Assembly (NCBI GenBank): GCA_027080125.1
Contig: JALWSW010000051.1
Location: 1-8,028 of the forward strand
From: Campylobacterales bacterium
Lineage (GTDB): Bacteria; Campylobacterota_A; Desulfurellia; JAADFJ01
Length of the DNA: 8,028 nt
Direction of reading: 5' to 3'
The translations under genes were made by a program, and so were the position numbers. This document shows, one piece after another, positions 1 to 7,177 of the stretch. The notes under the pieces are model-generated. The model made no database searches, was not told the origin of the DNA, and worked only from the letters and a program-made list of their open reading frames with translations. The stretch's first letter is position 1. Each line of letters begins with the position of its first letter.

Positions 1-732
1 AGCATTCCAAACGCAAACTATCAGTCCGGTTCGATACCCGGCTCAGATGTGGGAGCATTGCCGTTTTTGATAAAAGATGAACAAAGCGCATGGAAGATTG
101 TCAAAGCCGGACTTTGGAAGCAGGGGCTCAACCAAAAATGGATGAAGAAGAATATCAAGGTTTTGGCTCAGGCACCGGCCGGATTGTATCAGTTTGGCAA
201 TTCGCGACACCCTGTAAAATCACCCGAGGATGTCAAAGGGCTGATCTGGGCGGTTTCCAGCAAGGCTCACGCAAAGGCTGTTGAGGTTCTCGGCGGCTCG
301 CCTACATTTATGTCCTCATCCCGTCTTTATACGGCATTAAAACGCAAAACCATAGACGGTTGCCTCAGACCATATCTCACCTACAGTGGCAGAAAACTTT
401 TTGAGGTAATGAAATATCTCAGCATAACAAATGCCGGAAACTATACCATTGTGTTTGCAATGAACAACAAAAAGTTTGCTTCTTTGCCAAAAGATATAAA
501 AAAACTTTTTGAAAAATCTGCTTGGAACTGGGCAAAATGGTCTGAAGATGAGGTTATGAAAACCAAACGCAACTCACTTGCCCTGTTTGAGCAAAAAGGA
601 ATGAAAATCGAAAGATTAAACACGAAGGTGCTTTCAGAGTTCAAGTCAAAGATGCATCCGGTCTATGATTGGTGGCTCAGCAAGGTTCCGGACGGAAGGA
701 GATATATCGATTTTATAGAAGAACATCAGTAG
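1..732 (+). CDS. dctP: TRAP transporter solute-binding protein DctP (first system), 5' end cut by window
   Basis: Periplasmic binding subunit of a TRAP transporter, expected to capture a small solute and pass it to the membrane pair encoded just downstream. The reading frame is open from base 1, so the visible 243 residues are the C-terminal part; roughly 80-90 residues, including the signal peptide, lie upstream. DctP-family features are the segment P75-E-D-V-K-G80, the 'LGGSPTFM' stretch at 97-104, 'LYTALKRKTIDG' at 109-120 and the following 'KLFEVMKYL'. In DctP proteins a conserved arginine follows the DxKG segment (K-I-R) and binds the ligand carboxylate. Here the aligned residue is Ala84 (GCG at 250-252, context G-L-I-W-A-V). 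The ligand may therefore not be a simple carboxylate, or it may be held differently, perhaps by Arg123 in 'CLRPY'. The gene is followed by dctQ and dctM of the same transporter. Family is secure; substrate is unknown. Confidence 0.93.
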   Translation, partial: SIPNANYQSGSIPGSDVGALPFLIKDEQSAWKIVKAGLWKQGLNQKWMKKNIKVLAQAPAGLYQFGNSRHPVKSPEDVKGLIWAVSSKAHAKAVEVLGGSPTFMSSSRLYTALKRKTIDGCLRPYLTYSGRKLFEVMKYLSITNAGNYTIVFAMNNKKFASLPKDIKKLFEKSAWNWAKWSEDEVMKTKRNSLALFEQKGMKIERLNTKVLSEFKSKMHPVYDWWLSKVPDGRRYIDFIEEHQ

Positions 733-770
733 CCGGTTACCGCAGCAAAGATTATGCAAAAAGGCATCGG

Positions 771-790
771 TTTACAATAGTTTACAATAT
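771..790 (+). repeat. Tandem 10-bp duplication at the dctQ1 start
   Basis: TTTACAATAG (771-780) is followed directly by TTTACAATAT (781-790), two near-identical 10-mers differing at the last base. The second copy contains the first two bases of the dctQ1 start codon (ATG 789-791). It sits where a Shine-Dalgarno sequence would be expected, and none is visible there. It may be a small duplication or chance. Confidence 0.5.
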
Positions 791-1277
791 GGGTAGGTTG
801 CAAACTCTGCTGATAAAAGCCTCGGGTTTAATCTCCACAGCCGCGCTCCTGTTTCTTCTGTTGCTTGTATCTTGGGGCGTTTTTTCAAGATATATCCTGA
901 GGACTCCAAGCCTTGTGGCGCTTGAGATCTCAGGATATATGATGGTGTTGCTTGCATTTTTACCAGCAGGATATCTTGCATACAAAAATCAGCACGTAGC
1001 ATCCGAGTTTTTGGTTTCGAGGGTCTCAAACAGGGGAAAACTGATTCTCAAAGTCGTTTCGAATATCGTTGTGGGGTTCTATTCTATAATCATACTTTAC
1101 GAAGGAATAAAGACGGTATCGGTTATGTATCAAGGCGATTTCAGATCAACCACACTGCTTAATTTTCCCACCTGGATAGTCTATCTTTTGATACCGCTTG
1201 GCTCCTTTTTTCTGATTCTTCCGGTTTTATCAAACATTATCAAACTGTTATCGGAATACAAAAATAGAGAACTATAG
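789..1277 (+). CDS. dctQ: TRAP transporter small permease DctQ (first system)
   Basis: Small integral-membrane subunit of a TRAP transporter, 162 residues, the usual size for this four-helix family. Hydrophobic segments lie at about 12-33, 44-66, 87-108 and 127-150. Family-typical features are the acidic residue at the start of helix 2 (Glu46 in 'ALEISGY') and 'AYKNQHV' at 64-70 just after that helix. It should hold DctM and dock the binding protein. ATG 789 was chosen because it gives the normal short N-terminus before helix 1. The frame is open further upstream to TTG 669, but that start would overlap dctP1 by about 60 bases and add a non-family, charged stretch. There is no good ribosome-binding site before ATG 789, which lies 56 bases after dctP1. 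The 3' end overlaps the presumed start of dctM1 by 14 bases. Clearly different in sequence from the second DctQ in this window. Confidence 0.9.
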   Translation: MGRLQTLLIKASGLISTAALLFLLLLVSWGVFSRYILRTPSLVALEISGYMMVLLAFLPAGYLAYKNQHVASEFLVSRVSNRGKLILKVVSNIVVGFYSIIILYEGIKTVSVMYQGDFRSTTLLNFPTWIVYLLIPLGSFFLILPVLSNIIKLLSEYKNREL

Positions 1278-2563
1278 CATAGTTTTACTAATTATCGCCG
1301 CGCTTGTTCTGTTTTTAACCCTGGGGGTTCCTGTTTTTGCATCGCTTGGAATCTCAAGCATAATCGGCATTTTGCTTTTAAACGGAATTGCAGGGTTCAA
1401 TGCGATTCCTGATATTTTCATAGAAAAGCTTGATAACTTTGTGCTTGTTGCAATTCCACTTTATATTCTGATGGGTGAAATAGTGTTCAGAAGCGGAATG
1501 GGGGGCAAGCTTTACACAACTGCGAGCAAATTTACCGGAAAAATACCCGGGGGACTTGCGGTAGGAACGGTTATCGCAAGCGCCGTTTTCGGAGCAATGT
1601 GCGGGGTAAGTATTGCAGGAGCAGCCACAATCGGTTCTGCTGCCATACCTGAAATGTTAAATCGTGGTTATGACAAAAAACTTGCCACCGGTTCGGTTGC
1701 AGCAGCAGGCGCTTTGTCACTACTTATACCTCCGAGTATAGGATTCATACTTTACGGAGCGGTTGCTGATGAATCGGTAGGAGCTCTTTTTACTGCCGGC
1801 ATTGTCCCGGGCGTAATTTTATCGGCAATGATGATAATTTATATTATTGCAAAAGCTTATATAAAACCGCATTCAGCCCCAAAAACCGAAATGCCGCGGC
1901 AAGACAAGCTGAAATCCGCTGTTGGGTCGTTGCCTGCAATGATATTAATCATAATCGTTCTGGGAAGCATCTATCTTGGTATAGCAACACCAACCGAATC
2001 TGCAGCCATTGGCTCCCTCGGAGCATTTTTCATAGCAAAATTTATCCTCAAAAAACTGAGTCTAAAGTTGTTTATAGAGGTACTTTACGCTTCAACTAAA
2101 ACAACAGGAATGATACTTTTGATATTTGTCAACGCAATGCTTTTAGGATATCTCCTGACAAGATTGCAGATTCCCCAGCAGATGGCAGATTTTGTAGCAA
2201 ATATGCATATGGCAAAGCCTATAATACTTTTTGCTGTTACCGCTCTGCTGATTTTTTCTCGGTATGTTTCTTGACGGAGCTTCGGTAATACTGATTGCCA
2301 CACCAATCCTGCTTCCTGTCATCACAGCTCTTGGCTACAGCAAGCTCTGGTTTGGGGTTATAATGATGATAACCGTTGAAATGGCGGTTATAACGCCCCC
2401 TGTCGGACTGAACCTCTACGTTATAAAATCGGTATCTCCTCCCTCAATACGCCTCAATGACATTGTATCAGGGGCACTGCCGTTTGTTGCGGTGGAGCTT
2501 GTTGCCGTTTTTCTGTTTATGCTGTTTCCGCAGATTATTTTCTGGCTTCAGGCTTTGCGATAG
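1264..2563 (+). pseudogene. dctM: TRAP transporter large permease DctM (first system), frameshifted and without a canonical start
   Basis: Large membrane subunit that forms the ion-coupled transport channel of a TRAP system. Homology runs without a gap through two frames. Frame 1 covers 1264 to about 2256 and includes 'LGVPVFASLG', 'PLYILMGEI', 'GKIPGGLAVGTV' and the family motif 'LIPPSIGFILYG' near residues 154-165. Frame 2 runs from about 2258 to the stop at 2561-2563 and includes 'GMFLDGASVILIATPILLP' and 'ITPPVGLNLYV'. Removing one T from the T6 run at 2252-2257 gives I-F-L-G-M-F-L-D-G, as the family requires. As written, frame 1 stops at TGA 2272-2274. No ATG, GTG or TTG precedes the homologous N-terminus. 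The best-placed codon is ATA 1264, giving x-E-N-Y-S-I-V-L-L-I-I and a repaired length of 432 residues, normal for DctM. The first canonical codon (TTG 1372) would remove helix 1. Either a decaying gene, an assembly or sequencing error, or unusual expression. Confidence 0.85.
2252..2257 (+). other. Frameshift site in dctM1 (run of six T)
   Basis: The sequence around this point reads GATTTTTTCTCGG. With six T the DctM frame breaks; with five T it reads through as L-I-F-L-G-M-F-L-D-G, matching the expected start of the C-terminal helix hairpin. The lesion is therefore placed to within a few bases. A six-base homopolymer is a common place for indel mutation and for sequencing error, but is short for efficient transcriptional slippage. 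Confidence 0.85.
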
Positions 2564-2575
2564 ATGCGGAAACTG

Positions 2576-2604
2576 TTGACGCAAATTAAATATTAAGTTA
2601 TATT
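2576..2604 (+). promoter_or_regulatory. Candidate sigma70-type promoter for hyuAB-dctPQM
   Basis: The -35 element TTGACG (2576-2581) and -10 element TATATT (2599-2604) each match consensus at five of six positions and are spaced by the optimal 17 bp in an AT-rich stretch. Transcription would start near 2611, about 30 bases before hyuA. This 79-base stretch is the largest intergenic gap in the window and separates the broken first TRAP operon from hyuAB. No terminator hairpin is evident after dctM1, so read-through is also possible. Prediction by eye; sigma factor use in this organism is unknown. Confidence 0.55.
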
Positions 2605-2642
2605 ATCAAAATGATTATAGATTATCCTAAAAAGAGATATTG

Positions 2643-4616
2643 ATGGAAATAATCGGGGTAGATACCGGAGGCACATTTACAGATTTTATCTATAAAACTG
2701 GTGAAAAATGGTCTGTTTATAAACTGCTTTCATCCCCGTCTGATCCTGCAGATTCTCTGCTGAAGGGGCTAAAACGGATAATAAGTTCGAAGAAATTTAG
2801 AATCGTTCACGGCTCAACAGTGGCAACCAACGCCATTCTTGAAAGAAAGGGAGCGCGCACTGCGCTTATCACCAACAGCGGTTTTGAAGACATAATAGAG
2901 ATAGGAAGACAAAACAGAGAAGAGCTGTATAACCTCTCATATAAAAAACCCGCTCCGATAATCCCTCGAAATCTTAGATTCGGCATAAAATGCAGAGTCA
3001 CCTCAGGGGGCAAAATCCTTACCGGTATAGATGAATCTGAATTGAATCAAATTATAACAAGATTAGAAAAATCGGAGATAGAATCGCTTGCCGTCTGTTT
3101 TCTGTTTTCCTACCTCAACCCATCTCAAGAGCTTCAGGTTAAAAAAGCCGCTGAAAAACTGCGGATACCGATTTCACTATCAAATGAAATAGTTGCCGAG
3201 TTCAGAGAATATGAACGCACATCAACTACCCTCATCAACGCTTATGTGTCGCCGAAAATGAAAAAATATATACAATCCGTTTCTGAAAATATCGGAAATA
3301 ACGAGTTTAGAATTATGCAGTCAAACGGCGGAAGCATCTCTGCAGAAACGGCAATGAACGAGTCTGTCAGAACCATTATGTCAGGACCGGCAGGCGGTGC
3401 GGTCGGAGCATACAATCTTGGTAAAATGGCAGGATACGGCAGGCTCATTACATTCGATATGGGCGGCACATCTACTGATGTATGCCTTATTGATAATAAA
3501 CTTCCTTTAAGCGTTGAATCCGAAATATCAGGATTTCCGGTTAAAGTGCCGATGATAAATATACACACCGTAGGCACAGGCGGAGGATCCATCGCACATC
3601 TGGATGCGGGAGGTTCTTTAAAGGTGGGTCCTGAAAGCGCCGGGGCTGATCCTGGTCCTATCTGCTATGGCAAAGGTGATAAAATTACGGTTACTGATGC
3701 GGATCTATTTCTCGGACGTCTTGTGCCGGATTATTTTCTGGGCGGAAATATGAAACTTTACAAAAACAGATTGATGGGCTTTTTTAAGAAAGAAGCAGAG
3801 AAAATAGGCCTTTCCGAAAAAGAGCTTGCCGAGGGCATCATTTCTGTTGCAAACGCATCTATGGAGAAGGCAATAAGGGTAATATCGGTTGAAAAAGGGT
3901 TTAATCCGCAGGAATTCACGCTTTTTTCTTTCGGGGGAGCCGGAGGAATGCATGCGGTATTTCTGGCTCGTCTTTTGCATATACCAAAAGTTTTTGTTCC
4001 GAAAAACCCCGGAATACTTTCCGCCATAGGAATGCTCACCGCAGATATTATCAAAGACTACTCACTGACAATTATGGTAAGGGAAACCGATGTAACGGCA
4101 AAGCAGATAGATGACAGATTCAAACCTCTCGAAAAAAGCGCATTTGAGGAGTTGTTAAAAGAAGGGATAAGTAGGGAGAAGATAATATTGGAGCGATTCC
4201 TTGATATGAGATATGCCGGTCAATCTTATGAAATTATGGTGCCGTTTAATGAAGATTATATCGAAGAATTTCATCTGCTTCATCAGAAAATCTACGGGTA
4301 TTCGGATAACAAGAAGCAGGTAGAGATTGTAAATATAAGACTGAGAGGACGCGGCAAACCGGAAAAACCGGTATTTGAGCAGGAAGAATACAAAGGAGAA
4401 TTGATAAATCCGAAGGCAATCGCCGGCAATGCCAATGTGATATTTGATTCTAAATCGATTAAAACTCCTCTCCTGCTGCGTGAAAAGCTTTCAAACGGCA
4501 ACATAATCGATGGACCGGCAATAGTTCTTGAATACTCCTCTACAACCGTGCTGCCGCCGGAAACCCGTGCTACTGTTGACGGATTTGGCAATCTGATAAT
4601 AGATGTCGAGGCGTAA
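2643..4616 (+). CDS. hyuA: Hydantoinase/oxoprolinase family subunit A (ATP-binding)
   Basis: Cytoplasmic ATP-binding subunit of the hydantoinase A/oxoprolinase family, which activates cyclic amides (hydantoins, 5-oxoproline, lactams) or, in some relatives, ketones and their enol forms by phosphorylation. It is 657 residues long, somewhat short of the roughly 690 common in the family but with all blocks present. An actin/ASKHA-type nucleotide fold is indicated by phosphate-1 D7-T-G-G-T-F-T-D14 and phosphate-2 F271-D-M-G-G-T-S-T-D279. Other family blocks are H56-G-S-T-V-A-T-N-A64, S247-G-P-A-G-G252, T309-V-G-T-G-G-G-S316, 'GPESAGADPGP' at 329-339, 'TVTDADL' at 349-355, G431-G-A-G-G-M-H437, 'RYAGQSYEI' at 523-531 and C-terminal 'DGPAIVLEYSSTTVLPP' at 623-639. 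ATG 2643 is preferred over TTG 2640 because AAAGAG (2631-2636) lies six bases ahead of it. The stop abuts hyuB with no gap, as expected for a 1:1 complex. Exact substrate is not determinable. Confidence 0.95.
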   Translation: MEIIGVDTGGTFTDFIYKTGEKWSVYKLLSSPSDPADSLLKGLKRIISSKKFRIVHGSTVATNAILERKGARTALITNSGFEDIIEIGRQNREELYNLSYKKPAPIIPRNLRFGIKCRVTSGGKILTGIDESELNQIITRLEKSEIESLAVCFLFSYLNPSQELQVKKAAEKLRIPISLSNEIVAEFREYERTSTTLINAYVSPKMKKYIQSVSENIGNNEFRIMQSNGGSISAETAMNESVRTIMSGPAGGAVGAYNLGKMAGYGRLITFDMGGTSTDVCLIDNKLPLSVESEISGFPVKVPMINIHTVGTGGGSIAHLDAGGSLKVGPESAGADPGPICYGKGDKITVTDADLFLGRLVPDYFLGGNMKLYKNRLMGFFKKEAEKIGLSEKELAEGIISVANASMEKAIRVISVEKGFNPQEFTLFSFGGAGGMHAVFLARLLHIPKVFVPKNPGILSAIGMLTADIIKDYSLTIMVRETDVTAKQIDDRFKPLEKSAFEELLKEGISREKIILERFLDMRYAGQSYEIMVPFNEDYIEEFHLLHQKIYGYSDNKKQVEIVNIRLRGRGKPEKPVFEQEEYKGELINPKAIAGNANVIFDSKSIKTPLLLREKLSNGNIIDGPAIVLEYSSTTVLPPETRATVDGFGNLIIDVEA

Positions 4617-6203
4617 ATGAAGGTTAATCCCATATTGCTTGAGGTTTTTAAGAACAAGCTCTCTTCCATAGCCGAGGAGATGGGCGTTTCGCTTACCAGA
4701 ACCGCATTCTCGCCAAACATAAAGGAGCGGCGCGATTTTTCCTGCGCTCTTTTTGATAAAAACGGAGATATAATAGCACAGGCTGCGCACATTCCCGTTC
4801 ATCTGGGCTCTATGCCGCTTTCGGTAAAAGAGGCTATCAAAGATTTCTCTTTTGAAAAAGGAGATATGGTGGCTTTGAATGATCCTTTCAAAGGCGGAAC
4901 ACATCTGCCGGATATTACGATAGTTGCTCCTGTTTTTGCAGATGGTTATGAGCGGCCTCTATTTTTTGTTGCAAACAGAGCGCATCATTCCGATGTCGGA
5001 GGAATGAGCGCAGGCTCTATGCCGCTTTCGGTAACTATTTTTCAGGAAGGAGTTATTATACCGCTGCTGAAAATCATAGAAAAAGGCAAGCCGGATAAAA
5101 AACTGATGAAACTGTTTCTAAATAATGTTAGAACACCTTACGAAAGGGAGGGCGATTTTTCAGCCCAAATTACGGCAAATATAACAGGCATAAAACGAAC
5201 CAGAGAGCTTATCAACGAATATGGGCTTGAGACTCTCAATTTTTATTCAAAAAAATTGATTGAATATTCCGAAAAGATTATGCGAAAAACAATAGAAAAA
5301 ATCCCCGACGGCAGATATGAATTTGAAGATTATCTTGATGATGACGGAGTAGGTAAAGAGAAGATAAAGATAGCTGTTGCCGTTGAAATCAGAGGCGATT
5401 GCGCAATACTGGATTTTTCAAATTCGGATGACCAAACCGATGGGAGTGTGAACGCAGTTTACGCAATAACGCTTTCTTGCGTTCTGTATGTTTTCAGGTC
5501 GCTGGTAGGAGAGGATATTCCCACAAATGCGGGCTGCTTGAAACCAATTAAATTGATAACACGCAAAGGAAGTGTTGTGGATGCGCTTTTTCCGGCAGCG
5601 GTTGCCGGAGGCAATGTGGAAACATCGCAAAGAATTGTTGATGTAATTTTGGGAGCGCTCTCAAGGGCACTGCCTAATCTGATACCTGCAGCCTCGCAAG
5701 GCACAATGAACAATGTTACAATAGGTGGCATAGATCAAAGAAACGGAACCGCATTTACATATTATGAAACAATCGCCGGCGGAACGGGGGCATCGCCAAG
5801 CTCAGAGGGTCAAAGCGCCGTTCATTCTCATATGACAAATACACTTAATACCCCGATTGAAGCGCTTGAATACAGCTATCCGTTTATGGTAAATGAGTAT
5901 TCTATCAGATATAACTCGGGCGGAAAGGGCAAATTCAATGGTGGGAACGGATTAATAAGAGAGATTCGGCTTCTTTGCGATGCGGAGGTAACCGTTTTAT
6001 CGGAAAGACGAAAACTTGCCCCGTATGGGCTTGAAGGAGGTGATGCAGGAAAAAGAGGAAAAAATGTTATAATAACCGGTGGCAAACAGATTGAAATGCC
6101 GCCAAAATTCAGCAGGAGACTGCATAAAGGTGATATTTTAAGAATAGAAACTCCCGGAGGCGGCGGATACGGAAAGTTAAAAACTAACAAGGAGGGAAAA
6201 TGA
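4617..6203 (+). CDS. hyuB: Hydantoinase/oxoprolinase family subunit B
   Basis: Partner subunit of HyuA, 528 residues, within the usual 510-580 range. Family blocks in order are E37-R-R-D-F-S-C-A-L-F-D47, H58-I-P-V-H-L-G-S-M-P67, N88-D-P-F-K-G-G-T-H-L-P-D99, N120-R-A-H-H-S-D-V-G-G129, 'FQEGVIIP' at 142-149, P230-D-G-R-Y-E-F-E-D-Y-L-D-D-D-G244, 'DFSNSDDQT' at 266-274, 'MTNTLNTPIEALE' at 406-418, 'SGGKGKFNGGNGLIREI' at 434-450 and a C-terminal 'ETPGGGGYG' at 511-519. The His/Asp cluster around 120-129 is a plausible metal site by analogy with the ketone carboxylase relatives. ATG 4617 directly follows the hyuA stop, with GAGG at 4609-4612 as ribosome-binding site. The 3' end overlaps dctP2 by ATGA (6200-6203), tying translation of the enzyme to a transporter. 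No third small subunit of the acetone-carboxylase gamma type is present, which favours a two-subunit amide hydrolase, though this is not proof. Confidence 0.95.
   Translation: MKVNPILLEVFKNKLSSIAEEMGVSLTRTAFSPNIKERRDFSCALFDKNGDIIAQAAHIPVHLGSMPLSVKEAIKDFSFEKGDMVALNDPFKGGTHLPDITIVAPVFADGYERPLFFVANRAHHSDVGGMSAGSMPLSVTIFQEGVIIPLLKIIEKGKPDKKLMKLFLNNVRTPYEREGDFSAQITANITGIKRTRELINEYGLETLNFYSKKLIEYSEKIMRKTIEKIPDGRYEFEDYLDDDGVGKEKIKIAVAVEIRGDCAILDFSNSDDQTDGSVNAVYAITLSCVLYVFRSLVGEDIPTNAGCLKPIKLITRKGSVVDALFPAAVAGGNVETSQRIVDVILGALSRALPNLIPAASQGTMNNVTIGGIDQRNGTAFTYYETIAGGTGASPSSEGQSAVHSHMTNTLNTPIEALEYSYPFMVNEYSIRYNSGGKGKFNGGNGLIREIRLLCDAEVTVLSERRKLAPYGLEGGDAGKRGKNVIITGGKQIEMPPKFSRRLHKGDILRIETPGGGGYGKLKTNKEGK
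6189..6195 (+). promoter_or_regulatory. Strong ribosome-binding site of dctP2
   Basis: AAGGAGG lies four bases before ATG 6200, inside the last codons of hyuB. It fixes the dctP2 start and is the strongest start-associated Shine-Dalgarno in the window. That fits the need for many copies of a periplasmic binding protein relative to its permease. Confidence 0.85.
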
Positions 6204-7177
6204 AGAAGTTATTAACAATATTGTTGCTTTCAGCGGTAATCTGTTTTTCAAACGCAAATGCCCGGAAAGTTATAAAAATGAACCTCAATGCAATATATGG
6301 TCCTACAAGCATACATACGCTTGGAGCAATACATTTTGCTAAATTGGTTGATAAATATTCAAAGGGCACTGTCAAGATTACGGTCTATCCCGGCGGAAGC
6401 CTGGGATTTAAGGGAGCCGAGCTTCTACGCGTTGTCAAAGAAGGACAGGTTCCAATGTCCGACATTTTAATGGGTGTAGTCTCAGGAAGCTCTCATGTTT
6501 TTGGTATCAGCTCACTTCCACGACTTGTGCTTTCATACAAAGCGGCAAAGAAACTCTACAAACTTTCAAAACCGCTCTATAAAAAAGCTGCCTTGAAATG
6601 GAATCAGAAATTCTTGTATGCGGCTCCATGGCCTCCCAGTGGGCTGGTTACAAAAAAACCGATAAGCAGCGTAGCGGATTTGAAAGGCGTGAAAATCAGA
6701 ACATACGACAGAAATGGCGCTGAATTCCTGAGAAATATGGGAGCTCAGGCGGTATCAATGCCGTGGGGCGATCTCTACTCAGCTTTACGCACAGGGTTGG
6801 TTAACGGAGTTTTAACCTCTGCAGAATCCACAAAAAACGGAAAATTCTGGGAGGTGTTGAAATATTTCAAAAAAATCAATTATGCATATCCGCTTAACAT
6901 GGTAACAATTAACCTGGATTACTGGAAAGCCTTATCAAAAGCTCAAAAGCGTGCAATGCTAAGAGCGGCAAGAGAAACCGAAAGATTTCAGTGGAGAAGA
7001 TCCAGCTCATACAATAGAAATGCTCTGGCAATAATCAAAAAACATGGCATGGTTGTATCAAAGGTAAACAGCAGGTTAAAAGCCGCTATGAACAAAGCTG
7101 CCAAAAAGGTGATTGATGAATTTCTTGCAAATGCAAACAGCCAGGAAAGGAGTATAGTGGAACAGTTTATGAAATGA
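6200..7177 (+). CDS. dctP: TRAP transporter solute-binding protein DctP (second system)
   Basis: Complete periplasmic TRAP binding protein, 325 residues, normal family length. The N-terminus is a Sec signal peptide: M1-K-K, a hydrophobic core at about 4-16, and an A-N-A motif with likely cleavage after Ala21. There is no lipobox at Cys15 because Ile14 precedes it. Family features are 'VYPGGSLG' at 62-69, 'VADLKGVKIR' at 158-167 with the conserved ligand-carboxylate arginine Arg167, 'NMGAQAVSMPWGDLYSALRTGLVNG' in the region 179-203, and 'FWEVLKYF' at 216-223. The start overlaps the hyuB stop (ATGA) and has a strong ribosome-binding site. The stop overlaps the dctQ2 start in the same way. This coupling makes the HyuAB substrate the best guess for the ligand. 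Sequence similarity to DctP1 of this window is low outside family motifs, so the two are not a recent duplication. Confidence 0.95.
   Translation: MKKLLTILLLSAVICFSNANARKVIKMNLNAIYGPTSIHTLGAIHFAKLVDKYSKGTVKITVYPGGSLGFKGAELLRVVKEGQVPMSDILMGVVSGSSHVFGISSLPRLVLSYKAAKKLYKLSKPLYKKAALKWNQKFLYAAPWPPSGLVTKKPISSVADLKGVKIRTYDRNGAEFLRNMGAQAVSMPWGDLYSALRTGLVNGVLTSAESTKNGKFWEVLKYFKKINYAYPLNMVTINLDYWKALSKAQKRAMLRAARETERFQWRRSSSYNRNALAIIKKHGMVVSKVNSRLKAAMNKAAKKVIDEFLANANSQERSIVEQFMK

Noticed and set aside
694..703. GGAAGGAGAT as ribosome-binding site for dctQ1
   Set aside because: It lies inside dctP1, about 85 bases before the dctQ1 ATG, and no start codon follows it at a usable distance in any frame.
669..788. 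N-terminal extension of dctQ1 from TTG 669 or GTG 672
   Set aside because: It would overlap dctP1 by about 60 bases and add 40 charged residues that small TRAP permeases lack ahead of helix 1.
2258..2275. RF2-like programmed +1 frameshift at TCTTGAC near the early stop of dctM1
   Set aside because: It resembles the prfB CTTTGAC site only loosely, has no upstream Shine-Dalgarno stimulator, and would give S-R-Y-V-S-D-G instead of the family sequence L-G-M-F-L-D-G. The T6 position explains the frame change better.
2264..2563. Separate small membrane-protein gene starting at ATG 2264
   Set aside because: Its sequence is the C-terminal part of DctM and joins the upstream frame exactly after one base is removed. 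No ribosome-binding site precedes it.
2541..2590. Rho-independent terminator after dctM1
   Set aside because: No stable GC-rich stem followed by a T run could be found by eye.
4292..4904. Long reverse-strand frames opposite hyuA/hyuB (also 3242-3592 and 5876-6190)
   Set aside because: They lie wholly opposite strongly conserved family genes, have low-complexity, non-domain translations and no ribosome-binding sites, so they are antisense shadows.
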